Source: Mesorhizobium sp. ORS 3324 (GTDB lineage Bacteria > Pseudomonadota > Alphaproteobacteria > Rhizobiales > Rhizobiaceae). Taken from it: DNA of 41,790 bases. The notes beneath the pieces are model-generated. The model worked only from the letters and a program-made list of their open reading frames with translations. It was not told the DNA's origin and searched no databases. Numbering within the stretch: the stretch's first letter is position 1; each line of letters begins with the position of its first letter. Positions 1 to 7,815 of the stretch are shown here, in pieces. Made by a program: the position numbers and the translations under genes. Where the stretch lies: the NCBI GenBank assembly GCA_000824825.2, contig LM655187.1, positions 326,345 to 368,134 of the forward strand, given 5' to 3'.

Positions 1-112
1 CCCTCTCCCCGTGAACGACGGGGAGAGGGGGTCGCCGGCGTTGGAGCTTCCTCCTTCTCCCCGTCACTATACGCCGACAAGGTGCCGGCAGTCGGATGAG
101 GGGCGGCGCCGG
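1..112. repeat. Palindromic repeat family A, copy 1, inside ftsY
   Basis: Bases 53-110 match the right arm of the copies at 29765-29943 and 39611-39793 (the shared text includes ccttctccccgtcactatac and gatgaggggcggcgc). Bases 1-29 form a perfect 12-base stem (ccctctccccgt / acggggagaggg) around a 5-base loop, matching the inner hairpin of the left arm. The outer left arm lies beyond base 1. On the minus strand the repeat is read in frame as part of FtsY (PHPTAGTLSAYSDGEK). The same frame of the copy at 39793 reads PHPPAGTFSPYSDGEK. Several bases of the right inner hairpin have diverged. Confidence 0.85.
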
Positions 113-707
113 CCTCCGAGGATGGCTGCTTAGAAGATGGACCCTCCGCCGGGATTTCGGGAGGCGCCGGCGTCTCGAACGGAACCTCGCTCGGCGGCGT
201 CGGCACTTCGACCGGTGCCGGCCTCGGCTGCCTTTCCGGCCGCGACGGCACGATATCCGGCTCGCTCGGCGCGGGCGGCGGCACTTCCTGCGGCTTCGGC
301 TCGGGCGTTGGCTCCGGCGTGGGCTCTGCCGGCGGCACCGGCACTTCTTCCGGTGAGGGCGGTTCGGGTGTCGCCGGCGCCGGTTGCGGTTCTTCTTCCG
401 GCTTGGGCTCGGGCAGCGGTTCCGGTTCGGAGGGAACGACGGGCTCCGGCGCCGGCGGGATGGCCGGCGCAGGCTCAGGCTTCGGCTCTTCGGGCTCTGG
501 TTGAGTTTCCGGCTCGGCCTCTGCAGGCGGAGGAACCGGCGCGGCGTCCGCAGCAGGCGGCGACTCCGGAGCAGCCTGATCGGCTTCCGGCTTCAGCGCC
601 TCCAGCGCGTCCCATTTGATCGGCGGCAGAGGTGCTGTCTCGTCGACGCGCTCCTCGACGACTTCTTTCCTGCCGAACGAAAATATCTTCTTGAAGAAAC
701 CAGCCAT
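1..707 (-). CDS. ftsY: FtsY, signal recognition particle receptor, N-terminal part (cut by window edge)
   Basis: The reading frame starts at ATG 705-707 and stays open to base 1, giving about 235 residues. It begins MAGFFKKIFSFG, the amphipathic membrane-binding start usual for FtsY in Rhizobiales, and continues as a long Pro/Glu-rich, probably disordered acidic segment. The GTPase (NG) domain would lie beyond the window, so the call rests on the start, the composition and the place. FtsY docks SRP-ribosome complexes at the inner membrane. The start lies 13 bases after the mtaB stop, so it is probably the last gene of a dapF-mtaB-ftsY operon. From about residue 198 the protein is encoded by a palindromic repeat found elsewhere in the window only between genes; see the repeat at 1-112. 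Another Pro-rich membrane-associated protein remains possible. Confidence 0.72.
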   Translation of the reverse strand, partial: MAGFFKKIFSFGRKEVVEERVDETAPLPPIKWDALEALKPEADQAAPESPPAADAAPVPPPAEAEPETQPEPEEPKPEPAPAIPPAPEPVVPSEPEPLPEPKPEEEPQPAPATPEPPSPEEVPVPPAEPTPEPTPEPKPQEVPPPAPSEPDIVPSRPERQPRPAPVEVPTPPSEVPFETPAPPEIPAEGPSSKQPSSEAGAAPHPTAGTLSAYSDGEKEEAPTPATPSPRRSRGE

Positions 708-720
708 GCTTCTCGCAGTC

Positions 721-2049
721 TCAGGCGGCTTGGGCGGCAAGGGGTGCGGCGATCAGGCGGGCGCCGTCATGGCCGGTGACAACCGCCTCGACGATCTCGC
801 CCGGCTGACCGGCGGCAATCGCAGTCAGCGTGAACCCTTCGGTGCGGCCGAGCCCGTCGCGCTCGACCAGAATCGACTGTCGCGTGCCGGCAAGGGCCGC
901 CAGATGGCGGCGATAGGCGGCCTCGCCGGCGGCGCGCAGCCTTGCTGCGCGCTGCTTGACCAGCTCGCGGCGGAGCTGCGGCATGCGCGCGGCGGGGGTG
1001 CCCTCGCGCGGGCTGAACGGAAAGACGTGGAGATGCGTGAGGCCGCATTCCTCGACAATCTTTTCCGAATTCTCGAACATCGCCTCGGTCTCGGTCGGGA
1101 AGCCGGCGATGATATCGGCGCCGAAGACGATTGCAGGGCGCAGCTTGCGCACGTCCTCGCAGAAGCGGATCGACTGGTCGCGCAGATGGCGACGCTTCAT
1201 GCGCTTCAGGATCATGTCGTCGCCCGACTGCAGCGACAGATGCAGGTGCGGCATCAGCCTGGGTTCGGTGGCGATGGCGTCGAGGAGGTCGTCGTCGGCC
1301 TCAATGGAATCGATCGAGGAGAGCCGCAAGCGCTTCACCTCGGGCACCTGGCGCAGGATCGTCTTCACCAGCTTCCCGAGCTTCGGGCTGCCGGGCAGGT
1401 CGGCGCCGAAGCTGGTCATGTCGACACCGGTCAGCACGATCTCGGCATAGCCGTTACCCGTGAGACGCTTGACCTGCTCGACCACGGCGCCCATCGGCAC
1501 CGAGCGCGAATTGCCGCGGCCGTAAGGGATGATGCAGAAGGTGCAGCGGTGGTCGCAGCCGTTCTGCACCTGCACGAAGGCGCGTGCCCGGCCCTCGATG
1601 GCGTCGACCATGTGGCTTGCGGTCTCGCGCACCGAGAAGATGTCGTTGACGCGCGCCTTCTCGGTATCGTTGACGCCGAAATCGGGCAGCGCGCGGTAGG
1701 AGTTCGCCTTGAGCTTCTCCTCATTGCCGAGCACTAGGTCGACCTCGTCCATGGCGGCAAAGTTCTGCGGCTCGGTCTGCGCGGCGCAGCCGGTGACGAT
1801 GATGCGCGCCTCGGGGTTCTCGCGGCGCGCCTTGCGGATCGCCTGCTTGGCCTGGCGCACCGCTTCCGCCGTGACGGCGCAGGTATTGAAGATGACCGCG
1901 CCGCCGTCGAGCGCGCCGAGGCCGGCGCTTTCGGCCTCGCGGCGCATCACCTCGGATTCATAGGTGTTCAGCCGGCAGCCGAACGTGACGACGTCAATGC
2001 CCGTGGCGTTCGGCCCTTCGGGCGCCGGACCTTTGGCGAGAGCGGACAT
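721..2049 (-). CDS. mtaB: MtaB, tRNA N6-threonylcarbamoyladenosine(37)-C2 methylthiotransferase
   Basis: This 442-residue radical-SAM methylthiotransferase turns t6A37 into ms2t6A37 in ANN-decoding tRNAs. The N-terminal MTTase domain shows the three conserved cysteines in FGCRLN (C25), FNTC (C57) and VTGC (C88), which bind one 4Fe-4S cluster. The radical-SAM motif GCDHRCTFC (C165, C169, C172) binds the second cluster. The last 60 residues or so look like a TRAM domain. The form FGCRLN rather than YGCQMN points to MtaB instead of MiaB or RimO. The start ATG overlaps the dapF stop as ATGA, which suggests translational coupling, and ftsY follows 13 bases later. Confidence 0.92.
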   Translation of the reverse strand: MSALAKGPAPEGPNATGIDVVTFGCRLNTYESEVMRREAESAGLGALDGGAVIFNTCAVTAEAVRQAKQAIRKARRENPEARIIVTGCAAQTEPQNFAAMDEVDLVLGNEEKLKANSYRALPDFGVNDTEKARVNDIFSVRETASHMVDAIEGRARAFVQVQNGCDHRCTFCIIPYGRGNSRSVPMGAVVEQVKRLTGNGYAEIVLTGVDMTSFGADLPGSPKLGKLVKTILRQVPEVKRLRLSSIDSIEADDDLLDAIATEPRLMPHLHLSLQSGDDMILKRMKRRHLRDQSIRFCEDVRKLRPAIVFGADIIAGFPTETEAMFENSEKIVEECGLTHLHVFPFSPREGTPAARMPQLRRELVKQRAARLRAAGEAAYRRHLAALAGTRQSILVERDGLGRTEGFTLTAIAAGQPGEIVEAVVTGHDGARLIAAPLAAQAA

Positions 2050-2945
2050 CAGGCGGCGCTTTCAGTGTCGCGGGCCCAGGCGCCGGTCGAAGGGTCGAAG
2101 CTGCCGGAAAATTCCCATTCGGCAGCGCCGGTCAGGATGACGTGGTCGTCGTCGCGCCAGAGCACATTGAGCTCGCCGCCGCCCGGCGTGATCAGCGAGA
2201 CGCTGCGGCCGGTGCGCTTGGTGCGCGCAGCCGCCACTGCGGCGGCGCAGGCCGCCGAGCCGCAGGCCTTGGTGAGACCGGCGCCGCGCTCCCAGGTGCG
2301 GATGACCATGGTTTGCGGCGAGGTCACCTGGGCAATGGTGATGTTGGCGCGCTCGGGGAAGATCGGATGGTTCTCGAGCAGCGGACCGAAGCGCTCGAGC
2401 TCATAGGACCAGACGTCGCGGTCGACCCAGAAGATGGCGTGCGGGTTGCCCATCGAGACAACCGAAGGCGAATGCAGTACGGGCGCGTCGATCGGGCCGA
2501 TCTGCAGCTCGATCATGCGCGTGTCGCGGAACTCCTCGGCGAGTGGGATCTCCTGCCAGCCAAAGCGCGGCTTGCCCATGTCGACCGAGATCGAGCCGTC
2601 GGCGTGCTCCTGAGCATTGAGGATGCCGGCGCGGGTCTCGAAGGTGAAGGTCTTGAGGCCAGTCTCGGCGGCTAAAGCCTGCACGACGCAGCGCATGCCG
2701 TTGCCGCAGGCCTGCGCACCGGTGCCGTCGGAATTCAGGATGTCGATGTAATAAGCGGTACCGGCCGTCCGCGCGTCATGGATCGCCATGATCTGGTCGA
2801 ACTTCGTCGCGGCGTCGGCATTGAGCGCGATCGCCGCGGACGCCGTCACCTTGTCGGCGCGGCCGCGCATGTCGGCAACGATGATCTCGTTGCCGATGCC
2901 GTTCATCTTGGCGAAGGGGGCAGTGCCTGCCATCTTTCCCGTCAT
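2049..2945 (-). CDS. dapF: Diaminopimelate epimerase DapF
   Basis: DapF interconverts LL- and meso-diaminopimelate, giving the precursor of lysine and peptidoglycan. The protein is 298 residues from the first ATG. The PLP-independent two-cysteine active site is visible: C80 in ACGNGMRC and C228 in [10 protein letters not shown], each at the head of one half of the pseudo-symmetric fold. The N-terminus contains the conserved NGIGNE. Met5 ([12 protein letters not shown]) is an alternative start close to the usual N-terminus of the family. The gene overlaps mtaB by the ATGA quartet. Upstream lies a short gap with a 24-base tandem repeat and then the UPF0391 gene in the same direction. Confidence 0.95.
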   Translation of the reverse strand: MTGKMAGTAPFAKMNGIGNEIIVADMRGRADKVTASAAIALNADAATKFDQIMAIHDARTAGTAYYIDILNSDGTGAQACGNGMRCVVQALAAETGLKTFTFETRAGILNAQEHADGSISVDMGKPRFGWQEIPLAEEFRDTRMIELQIGPIDAPVLHSPSVVSMGNPHAIFWVDRDVWSYELERFGPLLENHPIFPERANITIAQVTSPQTMVIRTWERGAGLTKACGSAACAAAVAAARTKRTGRSVSLITPGGGELNVLWRDDDHVILTGAAEWEFSGSFDPSTGAWARDTESAA

Positions 2946-3030
2946 TTCCCTGTCCGTTTGGCGCTATATGGCGGAAACGGCCAGCAATTACCAGTCCGGG
3001 GCGAGGCTCGGGCCGGCAAATACCGGGCCT

Positions 3031-3078
3031 GGCGACGGCGGAGACGCCGCGCCTGGCGACGGCTAAGACGCCGCGCCT
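3031..3078. repeat. 24-base tandem repeat, two copies
   Basis: Bases 3031-3054 and 3055-3078 are two head-to-tail copies of a 24-base unit beginning ggcgacggc and ending gacgccgcgcct, with two mismatches between them. Each unit can fold a short hairpin (cggcg/cgccg in the first). The second copy runs into the stop codon of the UPF0391 gene (3077-3079), so part of the repeat is at the very 3' end of that gene. It may act as a weak terminator or be a replication-slippage product. Confidence 0.7.
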
Positions 3079-3238
3079 AAGTCACGACGAAGACGCCGAG
3101 CACGATCAGCAGGAAAATGATGAGAACGATGCCGATCAGGATGCGTGCGGCCAGCGCTGCGGCGCCGGCAAGCGCCGGCATGCCGAGCAGGCTCGCTGCC
3201 GCGGCGACAATCAGAAGAATGATGATCCATCTGATCAT
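3077..3238 (-). CDS. UPF0391 (DUF1328) small membrane protein
   Basis: This 53-residue protein starts MIRWIIILLIVAAAASLLG and consists almost wholly of two hydrophobic helices separated by a short Ala/Gly-rich turn, the typical size and layout of the UPF0391/DUF1328 (YtjA-like) family. Members are small inner-membrane proteins, often seen under stress, without a firmly known function. The start is ATG 3236-3238. An upstream extension in the same frame would read into sequence that is coding on another frame of the MBL gene, so the short form is preferred. Confidence 0.82.
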   Translation of the reverse strand: MIRWIIILLIVAAAASLLGMPALAGAAALAARILIGIVLIIFLLIVLGVFVVT

Positions 3239-3309
3239 GGGCTGGCTCCCTGCCGAATTGCGTGAAGGAGCAACGCGCGTTGGCGTCTCGGGTTCCGCTA
3301 TCTGGCGAG

Positions 3310-4320
3310 CTAACCCGGCGGCAGATCCCACACCTCGCCTGGACGCATGGCGCGAAAACGCTCCCGCGGAATGCCTTCGGCCGCCAATGCCTCGACCAGT
3401 CTTTGCGCTGGCTCTTCGATCGGCTCGTCGGTGAGCTGGAAGGTGCCCCAGTGGCAGCCGGCGGCATGGGCGGCGTTGCACAACCTCATGCCGTGGACGG
3501 CTTCCTCCGGGTTCTGGTGCTGCGGCGCCATGAACCAGCGCGGCTCGTAGGCGCCGATCGGCAGGATGGCAAGCCGAAAGGCGCCATGTTTTTCGGCCAT
3601 CAGCCGGTAGTTGGCGCCGCCATGAAAGCCGGTGTCGCCGGCGAAGTAGACCTTGCCGCCAGCCGTCTCGATCACGAAGCCCGCCCACAGCGCCATGCGG
3701 CGGTCGCGCCCGCCGCGCGCCGACCAGTGGTGCGCCGGCTCGATGTGAATGACGGCGCGGTCGCCGACCTCGACGCGGTCGCCCCAGTCATGGGCGGCCA
3801 GCCTCATCCCGGGCACGGCATTGCCGATGATGGTGTCGTTGCCGAGCGGCGTGACCACCAGCGGGCCGTGGCTTTGCTTCAGCCGTCGCAGCGTCGCAAG
3901 GTCGAGATGGTCGTAATGGTTGTGGCTGACCAGCACGAGGTCGATCGGCGGCAGGTCGGAAAAGGCGATGCCCGGCGCATTGATCCGTTTCGGACCGGCG
4001 AAGGCGAAAGGCGAGGCGCGTTCCGACCAGACCGGATCGGTCAGGATGTTCAGCCCGGCGGTCTGGATGAGCAGCGAGGCATGACCGACCATGGTGAGCC
4101 GCAGCGCGGCGCCCTCGATCTTCTCGTCTGGCTTTGCTTGGCGGTAAGGGCTCGGAAAGGCCGCCGGCCATTTCGAGCGCCCGCCGCTCAATTGCCATCT
4201 GAGGAGATCGGCGAGGCGGCCGGGCGGCTTGCCGCCGGGATTGAAGAACAAGCCGCCGTCGAAATGGTCGCTGGCCGGGCCCCTGTAGTAGCGGTTGGCT
4301 GCTCTCTTTCCGCCGGCCAT
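3310..4320 (-). CDS. MBL-fold metal-dependent hydrolase (NAPE-PLD/UlaG-like)
   Basis: The protein is 336 residues from ATG 4318-4320, chosen because gggaga lies just upstream. A TTG seven codons earlier lacks a good ribosome site. The metallo-beta-lactamase signature HNHYDHLD supplies the HxHxDH zinc ligands at about residues 133-138. Further likely ligands are in the segments HIEPAHHW, FAGDTGFHGG and GCHWGTFQ. The N-terminal part (NRYYRGP, DHFDGGLFFNP) and the overall order resemble the UlaG-like branch that includes N-acyl-phosphatidylethanolamine phospholipase D and bacterial homologues (YtnP/RomA-like). No signal peptide is evident, so it is probably cytoplasmic. The substrate cannot be read from the sequence. 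It is transcribed away from the VOC gene at 4453. Confidence 0.85.
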   Translation of the reverse strand: MAGGKRAANRYYRGPASDHFDGGLFFNPGGKPPGRLADLLRWQLSGGRSKWPAAFPSPYRQAKPDEKIEGAALRLTMVGHASLLIQTAGLNILTDPVWSERASPFAFAGPKRINAPGIAFSDLPPIDLVLVSHNHYDHLDLATLRRLKQSHGPLVVTPLGNDTIIGNAVPGMRLAAHDWGDRVEVGDRAVIHIEPAHHWSARGGRDRRMALWAGFVIETAGGKVYFAGDTGFHGGANYRLMAEKHGAFRLAILPIGAYEPRWFMAPQHQNPEEAVHGMRLCNAAHAAGCHWGTFQLTDEPIEEPAQRLVEALAAEGIPRERFRAMRPGEVWDLPPG

Positions 4321-4452
4321 CGTTTCTCCCGTGTGCTCCAAGCCTGTTCCTGAAATAGGGACGGGGCTGCCTGGCGCAAAGCAATTTGCTGGCGAATGCC
4401 AAGGGCCCGAACCCGGCTTCGTCTAGAATAGCGATGTGGAGGGGACAGCGCC

Positions 4453-4896
4453 GTGGCGATGAAGCGAACGAGGACGCCGTGGATGCGGGCCGAGGATTTC
4501 GGCCGCTCGCTGCCGCATGGGCTGGGCGTCAACCTGCTGGTCACCGACATGGCGGCGATGGAGGCCTTCTGCCGCGACGTGCTCGACGCGGAGATCATCT
4601 ATGCCGACGAGGATTTCGCGGCGATCGAGCTGCTGGGCTCGATCTTCATGCTGCATGCCGACCATAGCTATCTCGACAATCCGATGATCGGCGTGATTAC
4701 CGGCGCCGAAACGCGCGGCGCCGGCATCGAATTGCGCCTCTACGGCGCCGATCCGGATGCGGTGGAGAAAAGGGCCGCAGCACTCGGCCACATCGTGCTG
4801 GCCGGCTCGATCGACAAGCCTCATGGCCTGCGCGAGTGCTATATCGTCGGCCCGGACGGCTATGTCTTCGTGCCCTGCGCACGGCTGCAAGCCTGA
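4453..4896 (+). CDS. VOC-superfamily (glyoxalase/dioxygenase-fold) protein
   Basis: This is a single VOC-like domain of 147 residues. The start is GTG 4453 with ggagg about ten bases upstream; ATG 4459, two codons later, is an alternative. The segment GLGVNLLVTDMAAMEAFCRD is the usual first beta-alpha unit with a conserved pattern of a substrate-interacting start and an AFCRDVLDAE helix. It ends in the typical IVGPDGYVFVPC strand pair. VOC proteins bind a divalent metal and act as lyases, dioxygenases or antibiotic-binding proteins. Which applies here is not visible. A divergent partner, the MBL hydrolase, lies 130 bases away. Confidence 0.75.
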   Translation: MAMKRTRTPWMRAEDFGRSLPHGLGVNLLVTDMAAMEAFCRDVLDAEIIYADEDFAAIELLGSIFMLHADHSYLDNPMIGVITGAETRGAGIELRLYGADPDAVEKRAAALGHIVLAGSIDKPHGLRECYIVGPDGYVFVPCARLQA

Positions 4897-4960
4897 GATT
4901 TCAACAGTTTACGGTCCAACCTCTCGACCTGGCCCGGGCTAGACGCGCGACGCGATAAAT

Positions 4961-4990
4961 TTGCAACACCGGCACCAAAAACCCTATTTT
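4961..4990 (+). promoter_or_regulatory. Possible sigma70-type promoter of the omp19-like gene
   Basis: TTGCAA at 4961-4966 and TATTTT at 4985-4990 are separated by 18 bases, in an AT-richer stretch about 100 bases ahead of the lipoprotein start at 5086. It is a sequence-only guess. Alphaproteobacterial promoters often have a poor -10 box. Confidence 0.35.
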
Positions 4991-5085
4991 AACCATATCG
5001 GGTTGAAATTCTGCCACCATCGCCCTTTTGATGGCGGGGACATTGCGCGGACGGCTCCCCCCGGCCGGGTCCGACGGAGGTTTGA

Positions 5086-5643
5086 ATGATTTTTTCGAAG
5101 ACAGGCCCATTTTCGAAGACCGGCCTGGTGGCCGTATCGCTTGCCGCGCTCGTTGCGGGCGGGTGCTCGACCTCGCGCTTCTCGTCGATGGACGACCAGC
5201 AGCCGGCGCCGCTCACGCCGGCGCCTTCCGGCACGGTGACGCAGAATCAGCTGCCGCCGCCGGCCGCGCCCGGCACCACCGACCCGTCGCAGTTTCCGAC
5301 CGCGCCGAAGAACACGCAGATGGCCGCGCTGCCGCCGGACGGCTCGGCGCCCGCCGGCGCTGCGGATCTCACCGCGGCCAGCGTCGCCGGCGTCTGGAAC
5401 GTCAATGTCGGCGGCCAGGGCTGCAAGGTGGCGACGCCGCAGACCAAGTTCGGCGCCGGTTATCGTGCCGGGCCGCTGCATTGCCCACCCCCCATCGACG
5501 GCATCAAGTCTTGGAATGTCACCGGCAAGCAGCTGACGCTCTATGACCAAAATGGCGGCACGCTGGCCCGGCTCTATTCCTCGGGCGGCGAAAAGTTCGA
5601 CGGCCAGACTTCCAACGGCCAGCCTATCTCGCTTACAAGGTAA
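5086..5643 (+). CDS. omp19: Omp19-like outer membrane lipoprotein with AprI/Inh protease-inhibitor domain
   Basis: The protein is 185 residues. A lipoprotein signal peptide ends in the lipobox VAGGC with C27 as the lipidated residue. A Pro/Thr-rich linker follows, and then a domain from about residue 95. The C-terminal half closely follows Brucella Omp19: VAGVWNVNVGGQGCKVATPQ, GYRAGPLHCP, GKQLTLYD and FDGQTSNGQPISL all have direct counterparts there. Two cysteines of the domain (GQGCKV and LHCP) probably form the family disulfide. Omp19 in Brucella is surface-exposed and inhibits host proteases. Here the organism is probably a soil or plant bacterium, so the target would differ. It is followed by zapE 120 bases downstream. 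Confidence 0.88.
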   Translation: MIFSKTGPFSKTGLVAVSLAALVAGGCSTSRFSSMDDQQPAPLTPAPSGTVTQNQLPPPAAPGTTDPSQFPTAPKNTQMAALPPDGSAPAGAADLTAASVAGVWNVNVGGQGCKVATPQTKFGAGYRAGPLHCPPPIDGIKSWNVTGKQLTLYDQNGGTLARLYSSGGEKFDGQTSNGQPISLTR

Positions 5644-5763
5644 GGTGGGACTACTCCCGGCAGAGGTCGGCGTTGACAGAAGCGCTGAAGCCGCTCCAGG
5701 TGTTTGATTTTACACAAGTTCCGGGCGAAAAGCCGCCGGAATTGCTCAAGAACGACGTGACCT

Positions 5764-6960
5764 ATGCATCTGCGTGACGGCCTCCAGACCCATGTGACCG
5801 TCAGGCAGCGCTATGACCATTGGGTCGAGACTGGCGCGGTCGGACGCGACCCGGCGCAGGAGCGTGTCGTCGCTGCGCTCGACCGGCTGACCGACGAGAT
5901 CTCCGCAAAAAGGCTGGCGCAGAAATCGAGCGCGTTGGGCTGGCTGTTCGCGCGCAAGCGGCAGCCGCGCGAGCCGGTCAAGGGCCTCTACATCCATGGC
6001 AGCGTCGGGCGCGGCAAGACCATGCTGATGGACATGTTCTTCGAGCTCCTGCCGGTCAGGCGCAAGCGCCGCGTCCATTTCAATGACTTCATGGCCGATG
6101 TGCAGGACCGCATCCAGAAGCACCGGACGGCGCGCAAGAACGGTGACGTCAAGGAAGACGATCCAATTCCGCCGGTGGCGCGGGCGCTGGCCGACGAAGC
6201 CTGGGTGCTGTGCTTCGACGAGTTTTCGGTCACCGACATCGCCGACGCGATGATTTTGTCGCGGCTGTTCTCGGCCCTGTTCTCCAATGGCGTGGTGCTG
6301 GTCGCCACCTCGAACGTTGCGCCCGAGAACCTCTATCGGGACGGTCTCAACCGGCAGCTCTTCCTGCCCTTCATCGGCCTGCTCGAACGCAATGCCGAGG
6401 TGCTGACGCTGGACGCTGAAAAGGACTATCGCCAGGAAAAGCTCAACCGCCTGCCGGTCTATGTTACGCCGGCCGACGCGGCGGCCGATCGCGCGCTCGA
6501 CGACGCCTGGAAGGCGGTGACGCAAGGCAGGCCGACGGCAGAGGCGACGATCGCGCTCAAAGGGCGCCAGATCGTCGTGCCGCGCGCCGCCGGCGACGCC
6601 GCGCGCTTTTCCTTTGCCGAGCTTTGTGAAAAGCCGCTCGGCGCGCGCGACTATCTGGCGATCGCCGACCGCTTCTCGATCATCTTCATCGACCATGTGC
6701 CGGTGCTCGGCGAAGGCAAGCGCAACGAGGCCAAGCGCTTCATTCTGCTGATCGACACGCTCTACGATCATCACATGCGGCTGGTGATGAGCGCTGCGGC
6801 GCCGCCCGAGGGCCTCTACACCGCCAAGCGCGGCAACGAGGTGTTCGAGTTCGAGCGCACCGCCTCGCGGCTGATCGAGATGCAGAGCCACGACTGGCTG
6901 GAAGGCTGGGCCGAACGGCGGCAGGTAGGCGCCGCCATCGCGGAGGCGAGGCAGGCATGA
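5764..6960 (+). CDS. zapE: ZapE (AFG1-like) cell-division ATPase
   Basis: The protein has 398 residues, the normal length for bacterial AFG1/ZapE ATPases. The Walker A motif GSVGRGKT lies at about residues 80-87 and the Walker B-like LCFDEFSVTD at about 151-160. Typical family segments are RVHFNDFM, DRFSIIFIDHVP and the C-terminal FEFERTASRLIEMQS. ZapE associates with FtsZ at constricting rings in Escherichia coli, and mitochondrial relatives act in quality control of respiratory complexes. In many alphaproteobacteria the gene sits just before mdh and the sucCDAB genes. Here two accessory genes separate it from mdh. The ATG at 5764 has no clear Shine-Dalgarno sequence. Confidence 0.9.
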   Translation: MHLRDGLQTHVTVRQRYDHWVETGAVGRDPAQERVVAALDRLTDEISAKRLAQKSSALGWLFARKRQPREPVKGLYIHGSVGRGKTMLMDMFFELLPVRRKRRVHFNDFMADVQDRIQKHRTARKNGDVKEDDPIPPVARALADEAWVLCFDEFSVTDIADAMILSRLFSALFSNGVVLVATSNVAPENLYRDGLNRQLFLPFIGLLERNAEVLTLDAEKDYRQEKLNRLPVYVTPADAAADRALDDAWKAVTQGRPTAEATIALKGRQIVVPRAAGDAARFSFAELCEKPLGARDYLAIADRFSIIFIDHVPVLGEGKRNEAKRFILLIDTLYDHHMRLVMSAAAPPEGLYTAKRGNEVFEFERTASRLIEMQSHDWLEGWAERRQVGAAIAEARQA

Positions 6961-7252
6961 GAGTAGAAGGGCCTAAAGCTGTCTGACCTTCGTCGTTCTA
7001 AGGCGGAGCGACGCAACGCTCTGCGCCTTCCTGGCACGGGCCTCTCCGACCGCTCGTTGACTGGCGAATCGCTTCAGGCGACGGTTCGATCCCCCTTGTT
7101 GTCCTAGATTTGCGGGGCGGATTTTGGGGGTGTATCTTCATCCAAGCAAACACATTCGCCCAAGGCTGACGTCTTGACAGGACGGCACGAGGCGGCTCGG
7201 ATCGGCGCTGTAGCGGTAATTCGGAGCGGTCGTCGTCCAAGAAGGGGTCGTT

Positions 7253-7765
7253 ATGACTGTAACGCTGTGGATGGCCGTCTCGTTAAACGGGATGTCGGCT
7301 CGCGAGGATCAATCGGAAGACTTCCTGTCGAAGACTGATTGGGAGATGTTTCTCGAGCTCGTTCGCGCCTGTGAGGGCGTCATTTGGGGCCGCGTAACCC
7401 ACCAACTCTTCGAACAATCCGTACGCAGCCATTTTGCGGAGCTGCCAATCATCGTCGTGACGCAGAATAGCACGCTGTCCACCAAGCCGGGTTCGATCCG
7501 GGCGTCGTCGCCGCAGGAAGCTGTTGCACTTCTCACGCGGCCCGGGTCGAACAGAATTCTGCTCGCTGGTGGCTCGCAGCTCAACGCCGCGTTCGCGCGG
7601 GAGGGGCTGATCGACGAGGTGATCTTGGCAATCGAGCCTGTTGTGGTTGCGAAAGGGATTCCTATGGTGGCGCCGAACGCACCCGATCTTCGGTTGAGTC
7701 TCGTGGGAGTAGAAGACAGTCGTAGCCCAACGCTGCGCCTGCACTACCGTGTCTTGAAGAGCTGA
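7253..7765 (+). CDS. RibD C-terminal/dihydrofolate-reductase-like family protein
   Basis: This 170-residue protein begins MTVTLWMAVSLNGM, the usual first strand and loop of the RibD_C/DHFR fold, and carries the family-like segments VIWGRVTHQLFEQ and RILLAGGSQLNAAFAREGLI (NADPH-side glycine loop, then helix), followed by EVILAIEPVVV. The RibD C-terminal domain reduces a riboflavin precursor with NADPH; stand-alone members mostly have unknown substrates. The ribosome site is aagggg about six bases upstream of ATG 7253. Third codon positions are visibly richer in A and T than in neighbouring genes, which suggests acquisition by transfer. The next gene is convergent. Confidence 0.8.
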   Translation: MTVTLWMAVSLNGMSAREDQSEDFLSKTDWEMFLELVRACEGVIWGRVTHQLFEQSVRSHFAELPIIVVTQNSTLSTKPGSIRASSPQEAVALLTRPGSNRILLAGGSQLNAAFAREGLIDEVILAIEPVVVAKGIPMVAPNAPDLRLSLVGVEDSRSPTLRLHYRVLKS

Positions 7766-7815
7766 CTCGACACCGTCTGTTGCATCTTGCCGGGCATGAA
7801 TGCTGCTGGCGTTAA

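Noticed and set aside
5673..5705. TTGACA at 5674 as a zapE promoter
   Set aside because: No acceptable -10 hexamer is found at 16-19 bases, so a promoter is not claimed.
7083..7093. ggttcgatccc resembles the T-loop of a tRNA and could mark a tRNA fragment or attachment site
   Set aside because: The flanking bases do not form a T-stem beyond two pairs, no acceptor or anticodon arm is present, and no integrase gene of the mobile type is nearby.
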